NCBI GenBank assembly: GCA_947427325.1
Contig: CANEHP010000029.1
Location: 1-16,504, forward strand
DNA length: 16,504 nt
Reading direction: 5' to 3'
DNA from: an uncultured Clostridia bacterium
GTDB lineage: Bacteria > Bacillota > Clostridia > Oscillospirales > Ruminococcaceae
The notes under the pieces are model-generated. The model was not told the origin of the DNA, searched no databases, and saw nothing but the letters and a program-made list of their open reading frames with translations. This document shows positions 6,092 to 12,276 of this stretch, in pieces. Both the position numbers and the translations under genes were made by a program. Positions within the stretch are counted from its first letter, which is position 1. Each line of letters begins with the position of its first letter.

Positions 6092-7609
6092 TTATTTAAG
6101 CGCCTTTACAAAGTCCTCCGTAAACTGTGCCAAAGCGGCTTTCAGCTTTTCCTCGTTTTCGGGAGAGATAACCTTTTCGTTCCTGATGCCGTCGCTGATT
6201 TCGCTGTGGCTGTCATGGATAAAGCGGATAAGCTCTGCCTGATACTCGCTTGTCTTTTCCACGGGGACTTCCGTTAAGTAATTATTTGTAACCGCATAGA
6301 TTATGATTACCTGATCCTCGACCTTTAAAGGCGAGCCCTGAGGCTGTTTAAGAACCTCAACTATTCTTTCGCCCTTTGCAAGTCTTGCCTTGGTATCTGC
6401 GTCCAGATCCGAGCCGAACTGAGAGAATGCCTGTAACTCACGGTACTGTGAATATTCAAGCTTCAGCGAACCCGAAACCTTCTTCATGGCCTTGATCTGC
6501 GCATTGCCGCCTACACGGGATACCGAGATGCCGGGGTTTACGGCAGGTCTGATACCGCTGTTGAAAAGCTCGGTTTCAAGGAATATCTGTCCGTCCGTAA
6601 TAGAAATAACGTTGGTGGGAATATATGCGGAAACGTCGCCTGCCTGTGTTTCGATAATAGGCAATGCGGTCAGCGAACCGCCGCCGTATTCCTTTGTAAG
6701 GTTAGCCGCTCTTTCAAGCAGTCTGGAATGGAGATAGAATACGTCTCCGGGGTAAGCTTCACGTCCGGGCGGTCTTTTAAGAAGCAGGGAAAGAGCACGG
6801 TAAGCTACTGCGTGCTTTGACAAATCGTCATAGATAATAAGTACGTCCCTGCCCTTTTCCATAAAGTATTCGCCCATTGCACAGCCCGAATAGGGCGCAA
6901 TGTACTGCAAGGGCGCCAATTCGGAAGCGGCGGCGGATACTACGATGGAGTAATCCATTGCCCCTGCCGATTTAAGCTGCTCCACAACGGTTGCAACGGT
7001 GGAAGCCTTTTGACCGATGGCTACGTAGATGCAGATAACACCCGAATCCTTTTGGTTAATAATGGTGTCTATCGCTATTGTGGTTTTTCCTGTCTGTCTG
7101 TCGCCTATGATAAGCTCACGCTGACCTCTGCCTATGGGTATCATGCTGTCTATTGCCTTGATACCTGTCTGAAGAGGTACGCTTACAGGCTCTCTGGTAA
7201 TAATGCCCGATGCAATTTTTTCAATGGGTCTGCGCTCGTTTGTAAGTATTGCTCCTGCGCCGTCGATAGGCTCGCCCAAGGGGTTTACCACTCTGCCGAG
7301 CAATCCTTCGCCTACGGGAACGGAAACGATATGTCCCGTACGCTTAACGGCAGAACCCTCCTTGATGTCGTCATCCGGACCTAACATAACTGCGCCTACC
7401 GAGCTTTGCTCCAGGTTCAGCGCAAGGCACTGCACGCCGTTGTCAAACTGCAAAAGCTCGTTTATCATGCAGTTTTCCAAGCCGTGAATACTAACGATAC
7501 CGTCGCCAACGGTAACCACCGTACCGGTATCGGTAAGTGAAATTTTGCTGTCAAATTCTTTAATTCTGGTTTTAAGTATTCCCGTAATTTCTTCGGGGCG
7601 TAATTCCAT
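6092..7609 (-). CDS. atpA: ATP synthase F1 subunit alpha
   Basis: The non-catalytic alpha subunit, 505 residues from the ATG at 7609 (MELRPEEITGILKTRI). GGGAGGAAGG lies upstream at a normal distance; a possible start seven codons earlier (7630) would overlap that site and is rejected. The nucleotide-binding P-loop GDRQTGKT falls at 169-176, as in other alpha subunits, followed by DVLIIYDDLSKHAVAYR (Walker B) and PGISVSRVGG with the arginine finger that completes the beta catalytic site. The sequence is complete to the C-terminal helices. It is separated from atpH by 218 bases with tandem and palindromic repeats, a long gap for this operon. Confidence 0.99.
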   Translation of the reverse strand: MELRPEEITGILKTRIKEFDSKISLTDTGTVVTVGDGIVSIHGLENCMINELLQFDNGVQCLALNLEQSSVGAVMLGPDDDIKEGSAVKRTGHIVSVPVGEGLLGRVVNPLGEPIDGAGAILTNERRPIEKIASGIITREPVSVPLQTGIKAIDSMIPIGRGQRELIIGDRQTGKTTIAIDTIINQKDSGVICIYVAIGQKASTVATVVEQLKSAGAMDYSIVVSAAASELAPLQYIAPYSGCAMGEYFMEKGRDVLIIYDDLSKHAVAYRALSLLLKRPPGREAYPGDVFYLHSRLLERAANLTKEYGGGSLTALPIIETQAGDVSAYIPTNVISITDGQIFLETELFNSGIRPAVNPGISVSRVGGNAQIKAMKKVSGSLKLEYSQYRELQAFSQFGSDLDADTKARLAKGERIVEVLKQPQGSPLKVEDQVIIIYAVTNNYLTEVPVEKTSEYQAELIRFIHDSHSEISDGIRNEKVISPENEEKLKAALAQFTEDFVKALK

Positions 7610-7730
7610 TTGTGACCTTCCTCCCTTCATGGTCTTTTTTGACGGTTCAGCCGTAAAAATGCTTTCATACCGATACCGTTTTAAATCTGCGAAGCGCCCG
7701 CAGCCTAAAACGAAATCCTGCCCGAAATCC

Positions 7731-7760
7731 TAATCCCACAGTTTTAAAAGGAACGGGAAT
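7731..7760. repeat. Short palindromic repeat, copy 3 (CACAGTTTTAAAAG core)
   Basis: TAATCCCACAGTTTTAAAAG here matches the core of the repeats at 1882-1910 and 1921-1948. The flanking complement is ATCCC to the left and GGGAAT to the right. It lies in the atpH-atpA gap, directly against the 18-bp tandem repeat. Confidence 0.5.
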
Positions 7761-7827
7761 CGAAAAAGGAATGGAAATCGAAAAAGGAATCGGAATCGAA
7801 AGCGGCATCGGCATTGCAAGCGACGAG
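7756..7827. repeat. 18-bp degenerate tandem repeat in the atpH-atpA gap
   Basis: Four head-to-tail 18-bp units: GGAATCGAAAAAGGAATG, GAAATCGAAAAAGGAATC, GGAATCGAAAGCGGCATC, then a more diverged GGCATTGCAAGCGACGAG. The last unit ends 21 bases from the atpH stop. It is non-coding, with no start codon or ribosome binding site linked to it. Confidence 0.8.
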
Positions 7828-7848
7828 CAGCCGCTTTAATGCGATAAA

Positions 7849-8394
7849 TCAGCCTATAAGCTGACTTAAGCTGCCTTTCAGATTTTCAAGCCTTGTTTTA
7901 ACGCTGCCGTCCATACGGGTGTCACCATAATCGATTATTATGCCGCCCATAAGAGCTTTGTCGATTTTTTCCGACATTTTTATTTTCTTTCCGACAATAT
8001 CGGACATTTTCTTTATAATCTTTTCACGCTGTTCTCCCGACAAGGGATAGGGAGTGGTAACGGTGATTTCCGCAATGCCCAATTTATCGTTGCACATATC
8101 GGAAAAGGTCTTGCGTATTTTCTCAAAATAACTCCACCTGTTCCCCTGGGTAACCACGCAAAGGAAATTGTAAACGCAGCGTGAAAGCTTTCCGCCGAAT
8201 GCGTCCTTAACAACCCCCATTTTTTCCTCAACGGATACGGTTGGGGAATCCATAAGCTTTTCAAAGCCCTCGCAGGATTTTATTATCCCGCTTACGGATT
8301 CAAGCTGATTTTTCGCCTGCTCCAAATCTTCCTTTTCTTCAAGAACGGCGTCAAAAAGAGCCTGCGAATAGTTTTTTTCCACTGCTCCCGTCAT
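7849..8394 (-). CDS. atpH: ATP synthase F1 subunit delta
   Basis: This 181-residue protein has the length of bacterial delta (OSCP). The N-terminal helical domain starts VEKNYSQALFDAVLEEK. The C-terminal domain contains the signature GGIIIDYGDTRMDGSVKTRL that marks the family. Delta caps the F1 head and joins it to the b-subunit stalk. The ATG at 8394 lies two bases after the atpF stop, so the two genes are probably translationally coupled. The C-terminal signature is a good sign that the gene is intact. Confidence 0.97.
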   Translation of the reverse strand: MTGAVEKNYSQALFDAVLEEKEDLEQAKNQLESVSGIIKSCEGFEKLMDSPTVSVEEKMGVVKDAFGGKLSRCVYNFLCVVTQGNRWSYFEKIRKTFSDMCNDKLGIAEITVTTPYPLSGEQREKIIKKMSDIVGKKIKMSEKIDKALMGGIIIDYGDTRMDGSVKTRLENLKGSLSQLIG

Positions 8395-8396
8395 AA

Positions 8397-8951
8397 TCAG
8401 CCCTCGTTTCCTGCCTTAGAACCCACATCGGTCAAAAAGCTGTCGATAAGGTCGGCATTGTCCTTTTGGGTAATTTCCTTTTCGCACACCTTTGAAGCCG
8501 CAAGCACAACTACCTCGGAAATCTGATCCTTTACCTCGTTTAAGGCACGGCGTTTTTCCTGCTCGATGCTTTCCTGCGCCTGCTGTTTCATGCGGGCTGC
8601 GCTTGCGTTGGCGTCGGCGATGATTTCCGCTTCTCTGTCGGCAGCTCTTTTAACTGCGTCGGAAACGATTTTATCCGCTTCGTCCTTGGACTGCTTCAGC
8701 TTTTCGGCATACACTGCCCTTGCTTCCTCCGCTTGCCTTTTGGCGTTTTCCGCAGCGTTGATCTCCGCATTTATCGCCTCCCGCCTTTTGTCCATCATCG
8801 CCATAACTTTATTATGGAGAAGGAATCTGTAAAGCAGGAAAATAATCAAGGTGTTGATAAGGGTAAAGACAATGGTGGAAAAATTTATATCCACAAGCGG
8901 AAGAAAGGTCTTAGCCGAACCCGCAGTTTCAGCAAGCAATTCCATGTACAT
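8397..8951 (-). CDS. atpF: ATP synthase Fo subunit b
   Basis: A 184-residue protein with a single membrane segment near the N-terminus (about 22-44, INFSTIVFTLINTLIIFLLY), then a long charged helix typical of b (AINAEINAAENAKRQAEE, continuing to about 150). Two b chains form the peripheral stalk that stops the F1 head from spinning. GAAAGGA is placed for the ATG at 8951 (MYMELL); the ATG two codons later is possible. A 17-base AT-rich palindrome, TTTTAGTTGAACTAAAA (8968-8984), sits just before the ribosome binding site in the atpE-atpF gap and could form a weak hairpin. Subunit ratios suggest tuned translation, but that is inference. Confidence 0.97.
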   Translation of the reverse strand: MYMELLAETAGSAKTFLPLVDINFSTIVFTLINTLIIFLLYRFLLHNKVMAMMDKRREAINAEINAAENAKRQAEEARAVYAEKLKQSKDEADKIVSDAVKRAADREAEIIADANASAARMKQQAQESIEQEKRRALNEVKDQISEVVVLAASKVCEKEITQKDNADLIDSFLTDVGSKAGNEG

Positions 8952-9000
8952 ATAATCAGTCCTTTCGTTTTAGTTGAACTAAAAAGCCCCGTTGTCCGTA

Positions 9001-9258
9001 TTAGCCCAGCTTGCCGATAAAGGGGTTAGCGAACATAAGCAGCAAAGCAACGACAAGTGAATAAAGACCTGTGGTTTCTGCCAATGCGTCGCCGATGATC
9101 ATGGTTCTTGTGATAATACCCGATGCTTCGGGCTGTCTTGCTACCGCTTCAACTGCCTTGCCGCCGCAGAAGCCCTCGCCTATTCCGGGTCCCAAGCCGG
9201 CGATCATAGCCAGACCTACGCCTACTGCAGAAGCACCTAATACGATTGCTTGTTCCAT
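9001..9258 (-). CDS. atpE: ATP synthase Fo subunit c, Na+-type two-carboxylate form
   Basis: This 85-residue two-helix hairpin forms the rotor ring. Helix 1 (about 4-33) contains GLGPGIGEGFCGGK, the polar loop is ARQPEA (40-45), and helix 2 (about 50-78) contains GDALAETTGLYSLV. The essential carboxylate is E61. E28 stands where Na+-coupled c subunits of Ilyobacter/Propionigenium carry Gln32. T62 and Y66 provide the hydroxyls of the Na+ site (S66 and Y70 in Ilyobacter). A second Glu at the Q32 position is the two-carboxylate pattern described for the Fusobacterium nucleatum c-ring, so Na+ coupling is inferred. The ribosome binding site AGGAGG is the strongest in the operon, as expected for the most abundant subunit. 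The 103 bases upstream hold only this site. Confidence 0.98.
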   Translation of the reverse strand: MEQAIVLGASAVGVGLAMIAGLGPGIGEGFCGGKAVEAVARQPEASGIITRTMIIGDALAETTGLYSLVVALLLMFANPFIGKLG

Positions 9259-9361
9259 AAAATTAGTTCCTCCTGAATGTTTTTGTTTTGTGATTTATTG
9301 TTTTAACCCTTAAATCCCGCAATAATTCCGTTACTGCATAATTTAAAGGAAACAAACGGGT

Positions 9362-10075
9362 TTAGTCGCACTCCGCCATGGCGACATAGCTCATGGTAAG
9401 AGTGGTGAAAATGTATGCCTGGACTACCGACGAGAACAGGTCGAAATAAAGAGATAAAATTGCGGGAAGTCCCACGGTGAACACGCCTGCCGCAAACTGT
9501 CCCAAGGCGAAATAGATAAGTCCGCCGATTACCACGCCCGAAAGGATGTTGGCGAAGTGACGGAGCGCCTGAGACACGGGGTTGGCGATTTCACCGATGA
9601 TGTTAAAGGGAAGCATAAAGGGGAGGGGATCAACAAATGCCTTAAAGAAGCCCTTAACGCCGCCTGTTTTGAATTTATTCCTTTGAACAAGGACAAATGT
9701 TATCAAAGCCCATGCGCCTACCACCGACAGGTCGGAGGTGGGGGAACGCAGACCCAAAAGTCCCATAAGGCTTGAACAAAGGGAGAAGCAGAAAAGTGCG
9801 CTTATATAGGGCGTGTATTTTTTGTAGCTTACGCCCATGGAGTCGTTGACCATTCCGCTGAACAGTCCCACTATGTACTCGGCGATGACCTGACGTCTTG
9901 ATTCGGGTCTGACCTTAAGGTTTCTGCCGAGAATAAAGAATATAACTCCCAAAATAGCTATAACTATCCACTGAACAACCACCGTTTCGGAAAGCTTAAC
10001 GGTAAATCCGCCCAAATCAAATTCCGCCGATTGGAGAGGACCGTTTACCGTAAAGTCCAACAGCTTTGCTCCCAT
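9362..10075 (-). CDS. atpB: ATP synthase Fo subunit a
   Basis: A 237-residue membrane protein with five or six hydrophobic segments (including QWIVIAILGVIFFILG at about 35-50 and YFDLFSSVVQAYIFTTLTM near the C-terminus). The essential arginine is R172 in NPVSQALRHFANILSG, which faces the c-ring carboxylate. It forms the ion half-channels of the membrane sector. The ATG at 10075 follows GAAAGG. The end VQAYIFTTLTMSYVAMA is the normal conserved end, so the protein is complete. A 309-base gap to the atpI-like gene contains an inverted repeat and a 12-bp tandem repeat. Confidence 0.97.
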   Translation of the reverse strand: MGAKLLDFTVNGPLQSAEFDLGGFTVKLSETVVVQWIVIAILGVIFFILGRNLKVRPESRRQVIAEYIVGLFSGMVNDSMGVSYKKYTPYISALFCFSLCSSLMGLLGLRSPTSDLSVVGAWALITFVLVQRNKFKTGGVKGFFKAFVDPLPFMLPFNIIGEIANPVSQALRHFANILSGVVIGGLIYFALGQFAAGVFTVGLPAILSLYFDLFSSVVQAYIFTTLTMSYVAMAECD

Positions 10076-10122
10076 AAAAAATCACAACCTTTCAAAAATA
10101 AATTGATTAGTAAAGATTTTTA

Positions 10123-10220
10123 AAGGCAATACCGAACAAAACCGTAAGGCGGTCTTTATGCTCAAATCGTAAAGTATATACACACAAAGCCATAATACCG
10201 TCCTTGTGCGGCATTGCCTT
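10123..10220. repeat. Inverted repeat in the atpI-atpB gap
   Basis: AAGGCAATACCGAACAA (10123-10139) matches the reverse complement of 10204-10220 at 15 of 17 positions; ACCG/CGGT pairings lie inside. The 98-bp unit could form a long hairpin in the operon mRNA. It is not clearly related to the other hairpin elements. Confidence 0.6.
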
Positions 10221-10315
10221 AAATTTGACCCTATTGCGAAAAACATCGTAAATTTTTGCAATCAGGATAAAATTACTTAATTTATGCGCCGTTAATGCGG
10301 CTAAGAACAGTGCGC

Positions 10316-10363
10316 CGATCCTATTTTCGATCCTATTTTCGATCCTATTGCCAATCCTATTGG
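10316..10363. repeat. 12-bp tandem repeat, four units, in the atpI-atpB gap
   Basis: CGATCCTATTTT twice, then CGATCCTATTGC and CAATCCTATTGG. The array ends 21 bases from the atpI-like stop codon. It contains no ORF and no dyad symmetry beyond the unit. With the inverted repeat at 10123-10220 it accounts for most of the 309-base gene-free stretch. Confidence 0.85.
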
Positions 10364-10384
10364 AATATGCTCTTAGCCCTTTGA

Positions 10385-10804
10385 TTAAAAATTATCCAAA
10401 TCGGGAGGGTTCTTTCCCGCAAGCACATATTTTAACGTGTAGTGAATTTTAGGTATAAAAAGCGGTGCAAATGCGGGTATCAAATCGATAAGGTTAAGCC
10501 ACAGCGCCCCGCCCAAACAGAGAAACAATCCAATGTACCTAATCCCGTAGGACATATTGGCAAAAAACCTGCCTTTTTTTTCGTTAGCCCCGGCAACTGT
10601 GGAAACCGCCGTAGAGCCGATCAGTATAAAGTTTCCCGCACATAAGAGGTTGCCGTATATCATTCCGACAAAGGATCTCCAAGTCGTCCCTTCAAAAAAT
10701 CCGTAAAGGGCGATCCCCGCCAAAATAAGTCCGTTGACGATAAGAGCTGTGGGAAGCATGGCTTTAAGCTCGTCAAAGGCGGGATTTTTGGGTCTGCGCT
10801 TCAT
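10385..10804 (-). CDS. atpI: ATP synthase subunit I-like membrane protein
   Basis: A 139-residue protein with about four hydrophobic segments (PTALIVNGLILAGIALYGFF, then SFVGMIYGNLLCAGNFILIG, RYIGLFLCLGGALWLNLIDL and a last weak one) and a charged N-terminus (MKRRPKN). Size, topology and place directly ahead of atpB fit the ATP synthase I chain, an accessory protein linked to c-ring assembly or Mg2+ handling and not part of the mature enzyme. Sequence conservation in this family is low, so position carries much of the assignment. The ATG at 10804 has no strong AGGAGG; AGGAG-like bases are poor. Confidence 0.8.
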   Translation of the reverse strand: MKRRPKNPAFDELKAMLPTALIVNGLILAGIALYGFFEGTTWRSFVGMIYGNLLCAGNFILIGSTAVSTVAGANEKKGRFFANMSYGIRYIGLFLCLGGALWLNLIDLIPAFAPLFIPKIHYTLKYVLAGKNPPDLDNF

Positions 10805-10813
10805 AACCGCTCC

Positions 10814-10879
10814 TAACCTGTTTGTAATTTGCTTATAACCTGTTTAAAATCTGTCTATAACTTGTTTTGAATTTGCTTT
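10814..10879. repeat. 22-bp tandem repeat, three units, in the atpZ-atpI gap
   Basis: Three adjacent degenerate 22-bp units beginning TAACCTGTTTGTAATTTG, TAACCTGTTTAAAATCTG and TAACTTGTTTTGAATTTG. They fill most of the 93-base gap and end 18 bases from the atpZ-like stop codon. Confidence 0.75.
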
Positions 10880-10897
10880 TGCAGGCTTCCGTCCGTA

Positions 10898-11191
10898 TTA
10901 ATCCTCAAAATAATCATGATCTCTTAAATCGTGATGGAGGGGATGGGTTTTTTCTTCCTTGCTGTCGTACATTTTTATCATTTTTTTAAGATAAGTGCCT
11001 ACCGAGGAAATCATAACCGCTATTCCCGTAACCGCAAACACTATCATAAGCCAGCCGGGCAGGGAGAAACGGGTTATAAGCCATGAGCCGCCCCAAATAA
11101 ACAGCAGCAGCGGCACAACGACCATAAAGCCCACCTGACTGACCACCGCATAGACGGAAAAGGGATTTTGCCTTTTTTTATCGCCGTTCAT
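10898..11191 (-). CDS. AtpZ-like accessory membrane protein
   Basis: From the ATG at 11191 (MNGDKKRQNPFSVY) the protein has 97 residues, with two membrane segments (about 18-36, GFMVVVPLLLFIWGGSWL, and about 45-66, WLMIVFAVTGIAVMISSV) and a charged, His/Asp-rich tail. The VSQVGFMVVVP...GGSWL pattern is that of the small AtpZ/AtpI-type proteins encoded ahead of atpB in many Firmicutes, proposed to work with AtpI in ion transport or assembly. A TTG at 11224 would extend it by 11 residues and overlap the upstream gene; the ATG has AGGGGGG close ahead and is preferred. Two adjacent accessory genes, AtpZ-like then AtpI-like, match the known order. Confidence 0.8.
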   Translation of the reverse strand: MNGDKKRQNPFSVYAVVSQVGFMVVVPLLLFIWGGSWLITRFSLPGWLMIVFAVTGIAVMISSVGTYLKKMIKMYDSKEEKTHPLHHDLRDHDYFED

Positions 11192-11216
11192 ATGCCCCCC
11201 TGTTTTGCTCTTAGAA

Positions 11217-11873
11217 TCAGCCAACCATTTCGGACAGCTTCCACATACCGTTTTCGTTAATCATCTTGGTTTTCTTTTTAACGTCCTTGCCGTCCTTGTC
11301 CTTTAAGGTGATTTCAACGTCGCACTCCGTGTCGGAGGTAAGGGTAAAGGTATAAGTGCCGTTTTCCCAAGAAATACCGTTGTCCTCGGTTCTGCCGTTT
11401 TCGATGAACTCATAGGAAATTCCCAGCTTTCCGTTATCGTCGGCATAGACTGCGCCGTTTCCGAAGGGGTCGGACAAAAGCTTTGCGGCTGCGCTCTCCG
11501 TATATATACTGCGTATAAAATCGGAAAATTCATTAAAGGTTTTAAAGGTATCGCTTGCGCAGGTATAGAAGCCGTCCTCGGGCTTGTTTCCGTAAGGCTC
11601 CGGTTCATAGGACATACCTTGGGTAAAATATTGATATGCTCTGTAATTGTTTGTAAGCAGATCGGGTGCGGCAAGCTCTGCGCTTTGCAGCAGATCCGAA
11701 GAGGGGTAATAGGCGGTGTCAACGGTAGTTTGCTCAGTATTTGTCCCTTGTGCGTCCCGGTTGGAATTTGATACGGTGGCGATCAAAAAAATTACCGCCC
11801 CCACTGCCAGCAGCACAGCAACTATTGTTATAATAAGCGAGGGTATATTAACTGTTTGCTTTTTTTTAGCCAT
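11217..11873 (-). CDS. Membrane-anchored extracytoplasmic protein heading the atp operon
   Basis: 218 residues from the ATG at 11873 (MAKKKQTVNIP), which follows GGAGAAAAAT. An in-frame start at 12023 would run through AT-rich tandem repeats and is rejected. One membrane segment (about 12-33, LIITIVAVLLAVGAVIFLIA) is followed by a polar, probably exported domain. Within it, DGFYTCASDTFKTFNEFSDF, then IRSIYTESAAAKLL and a 'NGAVYADDNGKLG' segment, resemble Clostridia extracytoplasmic domains compared with the IseA (DL-endopeptidase inhibitor) fold; this likeness is weak and from pattern only. The C-terminus is beta-rich with a WKLSEMV ending. It is the first gene after the promoter at 12197-12225, and its stop lies 25 bases before the AtpZ-like ATG, so it is co-transcribed with the ATP synthase. 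Function unknown. Confidence 0.75.
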   Translation of the reverse strand: MAKKKQTVNIPSLIITIVAVLLAVGAVIFLIATVSNSNRDAQGTNTEQTTVDTAYYPSSDLLQSAELAAPDLLTNNYRAYQYFTQGMSYEPEPYGNKPEDGFYTCASDTFKTFNEFSDFIRSIYTESAAAKLLSDPFGNGAVYADDNGKLGISYEFIENGRTEDNGISWENGTYTFTLTSDTECDVEITLKDKDGKDVKKKTKMINENGMWKLSEMVG

Positions 11874-11937
11874 ATTTTTCTCCGATATAATAAATTTAAC
11901 GCTCTTAAAGTAATGTTTTAAAGAAATCCTGCCGTCT

Positions 11938-11990
11938 AAAGATAAAAAACAGATAAAAACAGATAAAGAATAAATAAAGAATAAATAAAG
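11938..11990. repeat. AT-rich short tandem repeats in the atp leader
   Basis: Repeats of about 10 bp (ACAGATAAAA type) followed by two 11-bp GAATAAATAAA units. They lie in the untranslated leader, 65-117 bases upstream of the first start codon, abutting the hairpin element at 11990-12151. Confidence 0.65.
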
Positions 11991-12151
11991 AACCTGTCTT
12001 AACGGAGTTTTGCGTACTTTCATAAATTTTTGCCGATAAAAGCTTATGCAGGGGGGAACATCTTTAAAATTTCGGGTTTCCCTTTGGCTTTCGCCTTGTC
12101 CTCAACAAAATTTGCTCAAAATCCACGCACAAATCCGGCGAAGACAGGTTC
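11990..12151. repeat. 162-bp hairpin element E5 in the atp operon leader
   Basis: The ends are a perfect 11-bp inverted repeat, GAACCTGTCTT (11990-12000) and AAGACAGGTTC (12141-12151), extended imperfectly inward. One arm (12094-12130, CCTTGTCCTCAACAAAATTT, then GCTCAAAATCCACGCAC) is closely similar to the arm at 15978-16015 of element E4, which is also 162 bp long. Inner hairpins GGCGAAAGCC and GGGAAACCC occur on the minus strand. It lies wholly within the predicted 5' leader of the atp transcript, so it would be present in its mRNA. Confidence 0.75.
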
Positions 12152-12171
12152 AAAATGTCTAAAACAATATT

Positions 12172-12183
12172 AGAACTTGTTCT
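12172..12183. promoter_or_regulatory. AGAAC-TT-GTTCT motif at the atp operon 5' end
   Basis: A 12-bp motif with AGAAC/GTTCT arms, identical at 15022-15033, 15876-15887 and (reverse) 16026-16037. Here it lies just downstream of the -10 box, about +7 to +18 of the expected transcript. It may be an operator-like site or a relic of a repeat-element end. Confidence 0.4.
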
Positions 12184-12196
12184 GTACATAAAAGTC

Positions 12197-12225
12197 ATTA
12201 TACAATAAATCGAAAAAAATTTCAA
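12197..12225 (-). promoter_or_regulatory. Promoter of the ATP synthase operon
   Basis: On the minus strand: -35 TTGAAA (12220-12225), 17-base spacer, -10 TATAAT (12197-12202). Transcription should start near 12190, giving a leader of about 317 bases before the ATG at 11873. It is the best promoter seen upstream of the atp genes, and no terminator separates it from them. It lies in the gap between the ankyrin cluster and the operon. Confidence 0.85.
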
Positions 12226-12276
12226 GTATTGTAAGGAAAATTCTGAAAAATCTTTTTAAACTGTTTCTTTGGAAAT

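Noticed and set aside
10316..10363. CRISPR-like array
   Set aside because: Units are 12 bp, contiguous and without spacers; the same applies to the 18-bp and 22-bp arrays. No cas genes are present.
11874..12023. Upstream extension of the operon's first gene to an ATG at 12023
   Set aside because: It would translate AT-rich tandem repeats and part of the E5 element; the ATG at 11873 has GGAGA upstream and begins a normal membrane anchor.
12172..12183. LexA/SOS box
   Set aside because: Gram-positive LexA sites have GAAC-N4-GTTC; here the arms are separated by two bases only.
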